Below are positions 33,935-41,862 of a stretch of 64,000 nucleotides of DNA, in pieces; positions within the stretch are counted from its first letter, which is position 1; each line of letters starts with the position of its first letter. The notes beneath the pieces were generated by a model that saw only the letters and a program-made list of their open reading frames with translations, did no database searches and had not been told where the DNA came from. Source of the stretch: Actinomadura sp. WMMA1423 (GTDB lineage: Bacteria > Actinomycetota > Actinomycetes > Streptosporangiales > Streptosporangiaceae); the NCBI RefSeq assembly GCF_006547145.1, contig NZ_CP041244.1:2542001-2606000 (forward strand), read 5' to 3'. The position numbers and the translations under genes are program-made.

Positions 33935-35368
33935 TCAACCGCCGATGTAGTGCATGACGTGCTTTACGCGGGTGTAGTCCTCGATTCCGTACATCGACAT
34001 GTCCTTGCCGTAGCCGGAATGCTTGAAGCCGCCGTGCGGCATCTCCGACACCAGCGGGATGTGGGTGTTGACCCACACGGCGCCGAAGTCCAGGGCCTTG
34101 CTCATGCGCATGGCGCGGCCGTGGTTCTGCGTCCACACGCTCGCGGCGAGGCCGTACCTGACGCCGTTGGCCCACTCGACGGCCTGCGCCTCGTCCGAGA
34201 AGCTCTGGACGGTGATGACCGGGCCGAACACCTCGTTCTGCACCATCTCGTCGTCCTGCTTGAGGCCGCCGACAACGGTCGGCGCGAAGAAGTAGCCGCG
34301 GTCCCCCACCCGCTCGCCGCCGGTGAGGACCTTCGCGTGGCTGGGCGCCCGCTCGATGAACCCCTGGACGCGCTCCAGCTGGTTCGCGTTGTTCACCGGC
34401 CCGTAGAAGGCGTCGGCGTCGCTGGGCGGCCCGACGGCCGTCCCCTTGGCGGCCTCGGTGAGCGCCTCGGTGAACTCCCCGTGCAGCCGCTCGGCGACCA
34501 GCACGCGGGTGGCCGCCGTGCAGTCCTGGCCGGCGTTGAAGTACCCGGCCTCGGCGATGCCCGTCGCCGCCGCCTCCACGTCGGCGTCGTCGAACACGAC
34601 CACCGGCGCCTTGCCGCCGAGCTCCAGGTGCACCCGCTTGAGGTCCTTGGCCGCCGACGCGGCGACCTCCATGCCGGCCCGCACGCTCCCGGTGATGGAG
34701 ACCATCTGCGGCGTCGGGTGCTCCACCAGCGAACGCCCGGTGTCGCGGTCGCCGCAGATGACGTTGAAGACGCCCGGGGGCAGGAACTCGGCCGCGATCT
34801 CCGCCAGCATCAGCGTGCTCGCGGGGGTCGTCTCGGACGGCTTCAGCACCACGGTGTTGCCCGTCGCGAGCGCCGGCCCGATCTTCCAGACCGCCATCAT
34901 CATCGGGTAGTTCCAGGGGGTCACCTGGGCGCACACCCCGATCGGCTCCCGCCGGATCGAGGAGGTGTGGTCGGCCATGTACTCGGCGGACGCCTTGCCC
35001 TCCAGCACGCGGGACGCGCCTGCGAAGAACCGGAGGTTGTCCACCATCGGCGGCACCTCCTCCTCGAGGGTCATCTGGAGCGGCTTGCCGGTGTCCCGGC
35101 TCTCCGCCCTGACGAGGTCGTCCGCGCGCTTCTCGACCGCGTCCGCGAAGCGGAGCATCGCGAGGCTCCGCTCCCCCGGCGTGGCGTCGCGCCAGGCGGG
35201 GAACGCGTCGGCCGCCGCGCGGAACGCGGCGTCGACGTCCTCGGCGCCGGACACGGGCGCCTCCGCGTACGTCTCGCCGGTGCTGGGGTCGACCACCTCC
35301 AGCGTCCGCCCGTCCTTGGCGTCGACGTACTCTCCGCCGATAAAGTTGCGCAGCCGCTCGCCGCTCAT
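33935..35368 (-). CDS. aldehyde dehydrogenase, gamma-aminobutyraldehyde type
   Basis: 477-residue NAD(P)-dependent aldehyde dehydrogenase. Cofactor segment ITGSVRAGMEV, the catalytic Glu in LELGGKAPV and the nucleophile Cys in FNAGQDCTAATR are visible. The length and the NFIGGEYVDAKDGRTLEVVDPSTGE head fit PatD/PuuC-like enzymes that turn 4-aminobutanal into GABA. Start ATG 35368 with GGAGGG eight bases upstream. First gene of the minus-strand polyamine operon, so transport and oxidation steps are co-expressed. Divergent from the Lrp/AsnC regulator. Confidence 0.9.
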   Translation of the reverse strand: MSGERLRNFIGGEYVDAKDGRTLEVVDPSTGETYAEAPVSGAEDVDAAFRAAADAFPAWRDATPGERSLAMLRFADAVEKRADDLVRAESRDTGKPLQMTLEEEVPPMVDNLRFFAGASRVLEGKASAEYMADHTSSIRREPIGVCAQVTPWNYPMMMAVWKIGPALATGNTVVLKPSETTPASTLMLAEIAAEFLPPGVFNVICGDRDTGRSLVEHPTPQMVSITGSVRAGMEVAASAAKDLKRVHLELGGKAPVVVFDDADVEAAATGIAEAGYFNAGQDCTAATRVLVAERLHGEFTEALTEAAKGTAVGPPSDADAFYGPVNNANQLERVQGFIERAPSHAKVLTGGERVGDRGYFFAPTVVGGLKQDDEMVQNEVFGPVITVQSFSDEAQAVEWANGVRYGLAASVWTQNHGRAMRMSKALDFGAVWVNTHIPLVSEMPHGGFKHSGYGKDMSMYGIEDYTRVKHVMHYIGG

Positions 35369-35426
35369 CCTCAGGTCCCTCCTGGGCATCTTCGCCCGTT
35401 GTGTCCTGTTGGCCCGACCCTGACAG

Positions 35427-35487
35427 AGGATTCAGTCCAACACAAGTGATTCCGTTGTTACGATCCAGTTTCACGACTGATTCACTT
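35427..35487. promoter_or_regulatory. TGATTC inverted repeats, probable Lrp/AsnC operator
   Basis: Two interleaved dyads lie in the spacer between the divergent regulator and polyamine operon: CAAGTGATTC (35442-35451) with GATTCACTTG (35478-35487), 9 of 10 matching, and GATTCAGTC (35428-35436) with GACTGATTC (35474-35482), 8 of 9. Lrp/AsnC octamers bind such phased sites; assignment is inferred. Confidence 0.6.
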
Positions 35488-35532
35488 GACCTAGAGGCCT
35501 CACACCCTCGATGCCGCAGGTAGGAGATGCTG

Positions 35533-35994
35533 ATGGAACGGGCCCCCCGCGTCCAGCTCGACGAGACGGCGAAGCAGATCATCGAGCAGCTCCAGCAGGA
35601 CGGCCGCCGCTCCTACGCCGCCATCGGCAAGGCCGTGGGCCTCTCCGAGGCCGCCGTGCGCCAGCGCGTGCAGAAGCTCCTCGACACGGGCGTCATGCAG
35701 ATCGTCGGCGTCACCGACCCGCTCATGCTCGGATTCCACCGGCAGATGATGATCGGCGTCAGGTGCCAGGGCGACCTGGAGAAGATCGCCGACGAGCTCG
35801 CGGCCCTGGACGAGATCGACTACGTCGTCATCACCGCCGGCTCGTTCGACATCCTCCTGGAGCTCGTCTGCGAGGACGACGAACGCCTTTTGGAACTTCT
35901 CGGCCGAATCCGCGCCATATCCGGCGTCGTCTCCACCGAGAGCTTCGTCTACCTCAAACTTCGCAAACAGACCTACTCCTGGGGAACCCGCTGA
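35533..35994 (+). CDS. Lrp/AsnC-family regulator
   Basis: 153-residue regulator with an N-terminal winged helix-turn-helix (DETAKQIIEQLQQDGRRSYA, GLSEAAVRQRVQKL) and a C-terminal RAM ligand-binding/oligomerisation domain (MIGVRCQGDLEKIADELAAL, YVVITAGSFDILLELVC). Start ATG 35533 is chosen because TAGGAG lies six bases upstream; the ATG at 35527 directly abuts it. Divergent from the polyamine operon and almost certainly its regulator, probably responding to an amine or amino acid. Confidence 0.93.
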   Translation: MERAPRVQLDETAKQIIEQLQQDGRRSYAAIGKAVGLSEAAVRQRVQKLLDTGVMQIVGVTDPLMLGFHRQMMIGVRCQGDLEKIADELAALDEIDYVVITAGSFDILLELVCEDDERLLELLGRIRAISGVVSTESFVYLKLRKQTYSWGTR

Positions 35995-36090
35995 CTCCAT
36001 CAGACACCCGACGATTCTCGTTCTCAGAGGGGATGTCCAGGCAACACCTCGCGGCGTACTTTTAAAGGCCGCAAGGAAGGGAGACCGGCC

Positions 36091-36348
36091 ATGCCCGAGT
36101 CGGTTCGCCAGGACCTTCCGGTCGATCCCGCCGACGATCACATCGCCTTCCGGACCACCGCGGAGCAATTCCTCGTGATCCGCACGGCGGCCGAGTTGAT
36201 CGGCTGGACGGTCACCGACTACGTCCTGTCAGCCGCCCTGGACCGCGCCGAACGCGACCTCTACGAACACGCCGCCGCGCAGGAGGCGGCGCCCCCCGCC
36301 CCCGACCCGATCCCTCCCTACACGGCCTTCCTGATGGCCCTGAGCTGA
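36091..36348 (+). CDS. DUF1778 (TacA-type antitoxin-like) small protein, without its toxin
   Basis: 85-residue protein with a DUF1778-like core: IAFRTTAEQFLVIRTAAELIGWTVTDYVLSAALDRA, a ribbon-helix-helix fold that in TacA-type antitoxins binds DNA and neutralises a GNAT acetyltransferase toxin. GGAAGGGAG precedes the ATG. No GNAT gene follows; the next gene, 6 bp on, is a Nudix hydrolase. It is either an orphan antitoxin or a plain regulator. Cytoplasmic; function not shown. Confidence 0.7.
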   Translation: MPESVRQDLPVDPADDHIAFRTTAEQFLVIRTAAELIGWTVTDYVLSAALDRAERDLYEHAAAQEAAPPAPDPIPPYTAFLMALS

Positions 36349-36354
36349 CGCGTC

Positions 36355-36867
36355 ATGCACGGCCGGAGGACCCCGCTGGCGAAGGACCGCCAAGGGAACG
36401 CGCTGACGGACTTCCTCCCGGCCACCCTCACCCTCCCAGGTGACGCCCCGATGCCCGCGGCGCTGGCGGCGGTCTGGCACGACCATCACCTCCTGCTGGT
36501 CTACGACCGCCGCCGCCGCCAATGGGAACTCCCGGGCGGACGGATCGAGCCGGGCGAGTCGCCCCTGGATGCGGCGGTGCGCGAACTCCACGAGGAGACC
36601 GGCCTCCACCTCCCCGCCCTCACCCTCGCCGGCCACGCCCGCTTCCAACTCGTCTCACCGCCCCGCGACGAGTACGCCGCCCTCTTCACAGGCGAGTCCC
36701 CCGCCCGCCACACCGCCTTCACCCCCACCCCCGAGATCGCCGCGATCCGCTGGTGGAGCCCGACCACACCTCGCCCCCGAGACGCGCAACCCCTGGACAC
36801 GGCACTGGCCCTGATGACCCCGCCCGGCCGACCGCCCGATGGGGCTGGACAATGGGGGGATGGCTGA
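36355..36867 (+). CDS. Nudix hydrolase
   Basis: 170-residue Nudix protein. The full Nudix box is present: GGRIEPGESPLDAAVRELHE followed by ETGL, with the catalytic glutamates intact. It hydrolyses a nucleoside diphosphate linked to another moiety; the substrate cannot be read from the sequence. The ATG at 36355 follows the DUF1778 stop by 6 bp, so the pair is probably co-transcribed. The last 8 bases overlap the HIT gene start. Confidence 0.88.
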   Translation: MHGRRTPLAKDRQGNALTDFLPATLTLPGDAPMPAALAAVWHDHHLLLVYDRRRRQWELPGGRIEPGESPLDAAVRELHEETGLHLPALTLAGHARFQLVSPPRDEYAALFTGESPARHTAFTPTPEIAAIRWWSPTTPRPRDAQPLDTALALMTPPGRPPDGAGQWGDG

Positions 36868-37834
36868 GGCTGCGAGCAAGGCTTGTCTGTTCTGCGAAAT
36901 CGTCAAGGGAGAGCGGCCCGCGCACGTCGTCCTGGACACACCGGACGCGATGGCGTTCCTCGACACCCGCCCGCTGTTCAAGGGGCACACGCTCCTGGTC
37001 CCGCGGACGCACTACGAGACCCTCACCGATCTGCCCGAGGACCTCCTCGGCCCGTTCTTCGCCCAGGCTCAACGCCTCGCGAAGGCGATGGAGGACGCAC
37101 TCGAGGCGGCCGGCTCGTTCGTAGCCATGAACAACCGCATCAGCCAGAGCGTCCCCCACCTGCACGTGCACGTGGTCCCCCGCAACCCGAAGGACGGCCT
37201 ACGCGGCTTCTTCTGGCCCCGCCACAAATACGCCTCCGACTCCGAGGCCGCCACCTACGCAGCCCGCCTCTCCAAGGCCCTAACACCCCCGCCTAACCGC
37301 CCTCCGCGCCACAACCGGCAAGCTCTTCCAGAACACCCAGCCCCCAAGGCCTCTCGGTTCAACCACCACCCCTCCCCACCGAGAACGAAGACACACCCCT
37401 CGGCTCCCGGAAGCGGCGAGGCCCTCGAGCACAGGCAGACCTCACAGAACGCTCTCGACCTTGGCGCCGGCTGTTTCCGGTCGACAGCTCCGAGAGGGGC
37501 ATCCACACTGCGACGGACGCATAGCGCGGAACCCCTTGCGCCACCACCGACAAGGCCGCGGCCCTGGGGTTCTGGGGGGCCTAACGCCGTCCTTATGCGG
37601 AGGCCCCTAGCGTCTGGGTGCCATGCGGCTGGAGCGTGTCGCCTTTCGTTATCGTCGGCGGGACCCGTGGGTGTTCCGGGACGTCACGTTGTCACTTCCG
37701 GAAGGAAGTGTGACCGAGGTGACCGGACGCAACGGCGCGGGGAAGTCCACTCTTCTCCGCGTGATGGCCGGTCTGCGCAGGCCGCGAGCGGGCGCCGTCA
37801 AGGACCGCCCCGCACGGGTCGGATACGCGCCTGA
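36860..37834 (+). CDS. HIT-family nucleotide-binding protein with an abnormal C-terminal extension
   Basis: The first 142 residues are a normal HIT protein: CLFCEIVKGERPAHVV at the start, a zinc-type CxxC, FKGHTLLVPRTHY, and the active-site triad HLHVHVVPR. HIT proteins hydrolyse or transfer nucleotidyl groups (AMP-lysine, Ap4A). A usual HIT protein would stop near 37285, but no in-frame stop occurs and the frame continues for 182 more Pro/Arg/Ser-rich residues, overlapping the ABC ATPase gene by 212 bp in another frame. The tail has no domain and its composition looks non-coding. A lost stop or a small frameshift near 37280 is the likely reason. Confidence 0.75.
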   Translation: MAEAASKACLFCEIVKGERPAHVVLDTPDAMAFLDTRPLFKGHTLLVPRTHYETLTDLPEDLLGPFFAQAQRLAKAMEDALEAAGSFVAMNNRISQSVPHLHVHVVPRNPKDGLRGFFWPRHKYASDSEAATYAARLSKALTPPPNRPPRHNRQALPEHPAPKASRFNHHPSPPRTKTHPSAPGSGEALEHRQTSQNALDLGAGCFRSTAPRGASTLRRTHSAEPLAPPPTRPRPWGSGGPNAVLMRRPLASGCHAAGACRLSLSSAGPVGVPGRHVVTSGRKCDRGDRTQRRGEVHSSPRDGRSAQAASGRRQGPPRTGRIRA

Positions 37835-38339
37835 GCGGTTCCCGGTGGACCAGCCGTTCAGCGTCCGCGCCTATCTGGGGCACATGGCGGCCATGCGACG
37901 CGTCCCCCAGGCCGCCCGCGACGGCTGGGCGGAGCGGCTGGGCTTCGAGCACCTTCTCGACGTCAGGCTGTCCGAGTTGTCGAAGGGCAGCGCGCAGAAG
38001 ATCGGGCTCGCGCAGGCGCTCATGGCCGACCCCGAGCTGCTGATCCTCGACGAGCCCTTCGCCGGCCTCGACACCGCCACACGCGACGCGCTCCCCGACC
38101 TGATCTCGGAGTTCGCGGCGCGCGGCTCCACCGTCATCGTCAGCGACCACCAGCGCTGCATCGAGGCGATGCCCGGCGTAGACCGCCTGCACGTCGCCGA
38201 CGGCTCCGTGACCCGATCGGCGGCCGGGGGCGTCGAAGCCTGGACCGTGCTGGAGGTCGAGGTGCCCGGGGACGAGGCCGAGACCGTCGAAACGAAGCTG
38301 CGCGCCGACGGCTACCGGGTCCGAAGGCGCGAAGAGTGA
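37623..38339 (+). CDS. ABC transporter ATP-binding protein
   Basis: 238-residue ATPase. Walker A GRNGAGKST, signature LSKGSAQKIGLAQALM, Walker B LLILDEPFAGLD and an H-loop VSDHQ. The signature begins LSKGS rather than LSGGQ, and the size fits exporter-type two-component ABC systems. Its stop overlaps the membrane subunit start (GTGA). The C-terminal 50 residues have no assigned domain. No substrate is indicated. Confidence 0.9.
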   Translation: MRLERVAFRYRRRDPWVFRDVTLSLPEGSVTEVTGRNGAGKSTLLRVMAGLRRPRAGAVKDRPARVGYAPERFPVDQPFSVRAYLGHMAAMRRVPQAARDGWAERLGFEHLLDVRLSELSKGSAQKIGLAQALMADPELLILDEPFAGLDTATRDALPDLISEFAARGSTVIVSDHQRCIEAMPGVDRLHVADGSVTRSAAGGVEAWTVLEVEVPGDEAETVETKLRADGYRVRRREE

Positions 38340-39028
38340 TCGCGCTCGTCCGGTTCCAGGTGGCGGGCTACCTTCGCTCTCTGCGCGTCCTGCAGCCCCT
38401 GATCGTCGTGGCGCTGGCCGTGGCGCTGATCCTCTCTCAGGGACCGAGCGGCCCGGACGCCCCCGCCCTCGCCGTCCGGACGTTCGCGGACGTCGCGGCC
38501 CTCATGTTCCCCGTGTGGGCGTGGGCGGCCCGCGCCCTCCTCGACACGCAGCCCGACGAGCAGCGCTCCCTGACCGCCACCGCGGCCCGCCGCCCGTCCG
38601 CACCCATGTGGGCCGGTCTGCTCGCCGCGTACGGCGTGAACATCTCGCTTGGCGTCGTGGCACTGGCCGTCCCTTTCATCCAGGCCCTCCAGGCCGGTTC
38701 GCCAGGGCGGGCCGTCCTGGCGGGCTGCGCGTTGAACCTCCTCGTCGCCGTCCCGGGCACGCTGCTCGGGGCATGGACGAGCCGGGCCGTCCTCCCCCAT
38801 CCGGGCGTCTCGCTGCTGGCGCTCCTCGGCGGCGCGGCCGCGCTCCTGCTCCTCGGCATGGGACGGCTCTCCTGGCTGTCCGTCCCGATGATCGATTGGA
38901 TGCGCGCGGCCAGCGACGGCCCGAGCGCCTTCGTCTCGCACTTCCCGGCCACCGCCCTCCACCTGCTGCTCTGGTCCGCGGTCGTGGGCACCGCCTACCT
39001 CCTCACCGCCCCCCGCCGCACCTCCTGA
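38336..39028 (+). CDS. ABC exporter membrane subunit
   Basis: 230-residue hydrophobic protein with about six membrane helices (LRVLQPLIVVALAVALILS, TFADVAALMFPVWAWAARAL, LLAAYGVNISLGVVALAVPF, RAVLAGCALNLLVAVPGTLL, GVSLLALLGGAAALLLLGM, and a last one near the C-terminus). GTG start overlaps the ATPase stop. Together they form a minimal ABC-2-like exporter; substrate unknown. Confidence 0.82.
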   Translation: MIALVRFQVAGYLRSLRVLQPLIVVALAVALILSQGPSGPDAPALAVRTFADVAALMFPVWAWAARALLDTQPDEQRSLTATAARRPSAPMWAGLLAAYGVNISLGVVALAVPFIQALQAGSPGRAVLAGCALNLLVAVPGTLLGAWTSRAVLPHPGVSLLALLGGAAALLLLGMGRLSWLSVPMIDWMRAASDGPSAFVSHFPATALHLLLWSAVVGTAYLLTAPRRTS

Positions 39029-39120
39029 CCACCCGACCGAACAACTCGACCTCACCCAGCCGCCTTCGCTGGGCCCGGTTCGCCATGCCCGGCGGTCCAC
39101 GGCGGAGCGGCCAGGGCGTG

Positions 39121-39945
39121 TCACGCCGCTTGGACGGTCAGCCATGTCTGCTCCAAGGGGGTGTCACGGCGGTTGCAGAAGTACACGCGGCCCGGATCGC
39201 CCCAGTACCAGCCGAGGCGGTCGTCGGAGTCGAGTTGGAGCAGGAGGTCCCATTCCTCTACCGCGCGTTGCTCGTCCGGGGTGAGGGCCGGAGGACCGAG
39301 GGAGTTCAGCGTGCGGCCGGTCGAGGCGTACAGGCAGTCGGGGCCGAGCGGACGCTGGACGAGCGTCGGCCAGCCGCCCAGTTGGTGCGCGGGTGCGTCG
39401 TCGGGGCATGTGTGGCGCGTCCAGGCGGCGTGCAGTTGCTCGTACACCGGCACGATGCCGTCGTACACGCTCTCCAAGCGCTGGACGACGGCCTCCTGCG
39501 GAGAGGGCAGGGAGAGGAAGGGAGCGGCGCCCAGCGTGGTCTCCGGATAGGAGAGGCTGCCCGGCGGCGGGGTCGCCGGGCGGAGGTCCCCTGTGAACAC
39601 GCGCCAGCCGCCGCGGTGACCGGGGTCGTCACCCCAGGGGCGGGGTGTCTCGCTCGCGTAGTAGAACGCGGCGCGGCAGGCCGGAAGGCCGGGGATCTCG
39701 GCCAGGCGGGCGAGGCCCGCCAGGTCGATCGCGCCTAAGAAGTCGAGCGGGCGGCCGTTCCACCCGGGCCACGGCTCGTCCGCGGGCAGCAGCGGTGCGC
39801 CGCCAAGGCGGACGGGCACTTCGCCGCGTGCGGAAAGGCGCAGCGCGGGTTTGATCAGGGGCAGGAGGATGGCGGTGATCTCGGGGCCGAGGAAGGCGTC
39901 GAGGAGGGCTCGGAGCCGCCGGTGCTGTGCGGTGAGGGGATCCAT
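39121..39945 (-). CDS. DUF1963 (YwqG-like) protein
   Basis: 274-residue soluble protein. The DUF1963 pattern is clear: RLGGAPLLPADEPWPGWNGRPLDFLGAIDL near the N-terminus, GHRGGWRVFTGD, and a C-terminal LLLQLDSDDRLGWYWGDPGRVYF. Start ATG 39945. Members are often found near toxin/immunity or stress genes, but the molecular function is unknown. A perfect DnaA-box nonamer lies just upstream (39995-40003). Confidence 0.85.
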   Translation of the reverse strand: MDPLTAQHRRLRALLDAFLGPEITAILLPLIKPALRLSARGEVPVRLGGAPLLPADEPWPGWNGRPLDFLGAIDLAGLARLAEIPGLPACRAAFYYASETPRPWGDDPGHRGGWRVFTGDLRPATPPPGSLSYPETTLGAAPFLSLPSPQEAVVQRLESVYDGIVPVYEQLHAAWTRHTCPDDAPAHQLGGWPTLVQRPLGPDCLYASTGRTLNSLGPPALTPDEQRAVEEWDLLLQLDSDDRLGWYWGDPGRVYFCNRRDTPLEQTWLTVQAA

Positions 39946-39994
39946 GCACGTAGCGTGGCCCGCCGCTCACGCGGAGCGCAGCATCCCGCGAGAT

Positions 39995-40003
39995 TGTGGA
40001 TAA
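39995..40003 (-). promoter_or_regulatory. perfect DnaA box TTATCCACA (1 of 3)
   Basis: Minus-strand TTATCCACA, in the 63-bp spacer between the DivIVA-like gene and the DUF1963 gene. Two more perfect copies occur at 47816 and 49827. A perfect match in DNA of this GC content is rare. Confidence 0.55.
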
Positions 40004-40008
40004 CCTCG

Positions 40009-40518
40009 TCAGCGTTCGAGCGCGGCCGACAGTTGCAGCAGGAAGCGGTCGACCTCCTGCTCGTCGTACCCGGGCCCGAGCCGGACGGTGCGGAACGCGC
40101 TCTCCCGCACGTCGCGGGCGGTCACGGGCGGGGCGAGCCCGCGCAGTCCGGAGATCACGCGGTCGAGGAACGCGTCGACGTCCCGGACGTCGTAGCCGGG
40201 GCGCAGGCCGGCGCCCGAGAACCGCGCGTTCTGGATCCAGTTGATCAGCCAGGCCGGCTGGGCGCGCGTGCGGCCGGGACGCTCCCCGAAGGGCGCCATG
40301 GCCTGGAGCTCCCTGATGCACTCGCGGAGCAGCTCGTCCACCGCGCGGTGCTCGTAGCCGCGAAGGACGGTGGTGAAGCGCGCCTGGCGCACCTCGTCCG
40401 CGGACACCGGCGGTCCGCCGTTCAGCGCCTGCGAGACCCGCTTCAGCAGGGCGTCGACCTGGTCCCGGTCATAGCCCCGCAAGACCACCGGCAGCCGTGT
40501 ACCCGTCCTCACCGGCAC
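40009..40518 (-). CDS. DivIVA-like protein with four GY-x5-VD-x-LL motifs
   Basis: 169-residue protein made of repeated DivI1A-type motifs. Each has the form GY-x5-VD-x-(L/F)L, at about residues 15-25, 54-64, 108-118 and 149-160 (RGYDRDQVDALL, RGYEHRAVDELL, PGYDVRDVDAFL, PGYDEQEVDRFL). At least two are preceded by the usual DVRxxxFxT lead-in. There is no long coiled coil as in true DivIVA/Wag31, so it is a string of N-terminal domains only. GTG start at 40518, with GTG 40512 possible. Lies 60 bp downstream of rlmN on the same strand. A role in polar growth or membrane-curvature binding is conceivable but unproven. Confidence 0.8.
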   Translation of the reverse strand: MPVRTGTRLPVVLRGYDRDQVDALLKRVSQALNGGPPVSADEVRQARFTTVLRGYEHRAVDELLRECIRELQAMAPFGERPGRTRAQPAWLINWIQNARFSGAGLRPGYDVRDVDAFLDRVISGLRGLAPPVTARDVRESAFRTVRLGPGYDEQEVDRFLLQLSAALER

Positions 40519-40578
40519 CGCGCTCCTCAGCCGTGTCCCCGCGCCCCGCGCGGCGCCAGGGACGCACCGGCGGCGCGC

Positions 40579-41724
40579 TCAGTCCTTGGTCGCCGCGGCC
40601 AGCTGCCCGCAGGCCCCGTCGATCTCCCTGCCCCGAGTGTCGCGCACCGTGACCGGGACCCCGTGGGCCTCCAGCCGCCGGACGAACTCGCGCTCGTCCT
40701 CGGGCCGGGAGGCGGTCCACTTGGAACCCGGCGTTGGGTTCAACGGAATCAGATTGACGTGCACGAGGTGACCGCGCAAGAGCCTTCCGAGAAGATCGGC
40801 CCGCCAGGCCTGGTCGTTGACGTCCTTGATGAGGGCGTACTCGATCGAGACGCGGCGGCCGCTCCGGTCGGCGTAGGCCCAGGCCGCGTCCAGCACCTCC
40901 GAGACCTTCCACCGGTTGTTCACGGGCACGAGGTCGTCGCGGAGCTCGTCGTCGGGCGCGTGCAGGGAGACGGCCAGCCTGACCGACATGTCCTCCGCAG
41001 CGAGCTTCTCGATGGCCGGAACGAGCCCGACCGTGGAGACCGTCACCGAACGCTGGGAGATGCCCAGCCCGGCGGGTGCCGGATCGGTGATGCGCCTGAC
41101 CGCGCCTATCACGGCCTTGTAGTTGGCCAGGGGCTCGCCCATGCCCATGAAGACGATGTTGGAGACGCGTCCGGGCCCGCCTGGGATGCGTCCGCGGGCG
41201 AGTGCGCGCGCACCGGCCGCGACCTGCTCGACGATCTCCGCAGTGGACAGGTTGCGCGTGAGGCCCGCCTGACCGGTCGCGCAGAAGGGGCAGTTCATCC
41301 CGCAGCCCGCCTGGGACGAGACACACATCGTGGCCCGATCCGGGTAGCGCATCAGGACCGACTCGAACAGGACGCCGTCGAAGGCCTTCCAGACGGTCTT
41401 GAGGGTCGTCCCCCCGTCGCAGTCCAGCTCGCGCACCGGGGTCAGCAGCGAGGGCAGCAGCTCGGAGACGAGGCGTTCACGGACGGCGGCCGGCAGGTCC
41501 GTCATCTCGGCGGGGTCGTCGACGAGGCGCGCGAAGTAGTGGCGCGACAGCTGGTCGGCGCGGAACGGTTTCTCCCCCAGCGCGGCGACCGCCTCGCGGC
41601 GCTCGGCCGCGGTGAGGTCGGCGAGGTGCCTCGGCGGCTTGCCGCGCCTGGGGGCGGCGAAGACGAGCTTCGCCGGGGTCTTCTCGGACGCGGTGCCGGT
41701 CGCGGCGGGCTGGGTGGTAGACAT
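40579..41724 (-). CDS. rlmN: 23S rRNA/tRNA adenine-C2 methyltransferase RlmN
   Basis: 381-residue radical SAM enzyme that methylates A2503 of 23S rRNA and A37 of some tRNAs. The [4Fe-4S] motif [24 protein letters not shown] and the C-terminal CGQL segment with its catalytic Cys are present. Start ATG 41724. Part of the conserved cdsA-rlmN region; in the canonical arrangement dxr would follow, but here a DivIVA-like gene and the accessory region lie in between. Confidence 0.96.
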   Translation of the reverse strand: MSTTQPAATGTASEKTPAKLVFAAPRRGKPPRHLADLTAAERREAVAALGEKPFRADQLSRHYFARLVDDPAEMTDLPAAVRERLVSELLPSLLTPVRELDCDGGTTLKTVWKAFDGVLFESVLMRYPDRATMCVSSQAGCGMNCPFCATGQAGLTRNLSTAEIVEQVAAGARALARGRIPGGPGRVSNIVFMGMGEPLANYKAVIGAVRRITDPAPAGLGISQRSVTVSTVGLVPAIEKLAAEDMSVRLAVSLHAPDDELRDDLVPVNNRWKVSEVLDAAWAYADRSGRRVSIEYALIKDVNDQAWRADLLGRLLRGHLVHVNLIPLNPTPGSKWTASRPEDEREFVRRLEAHGVPVTVRDTRGREIDGACGQLAAATKD

Positions 41725-41862
41725 GGTCCTTCCAGTGTCGCAAACACCTGCGCGTGCATCGTCCGTCCATGACGTGCCGCCGCTCCCCCGCCTCCCGGCG
41801 GCGCCATCACCGAACGGCGACATTCCTGCGCATGGCCTTTGTCTGCGGCTAAGGTCTCGATC

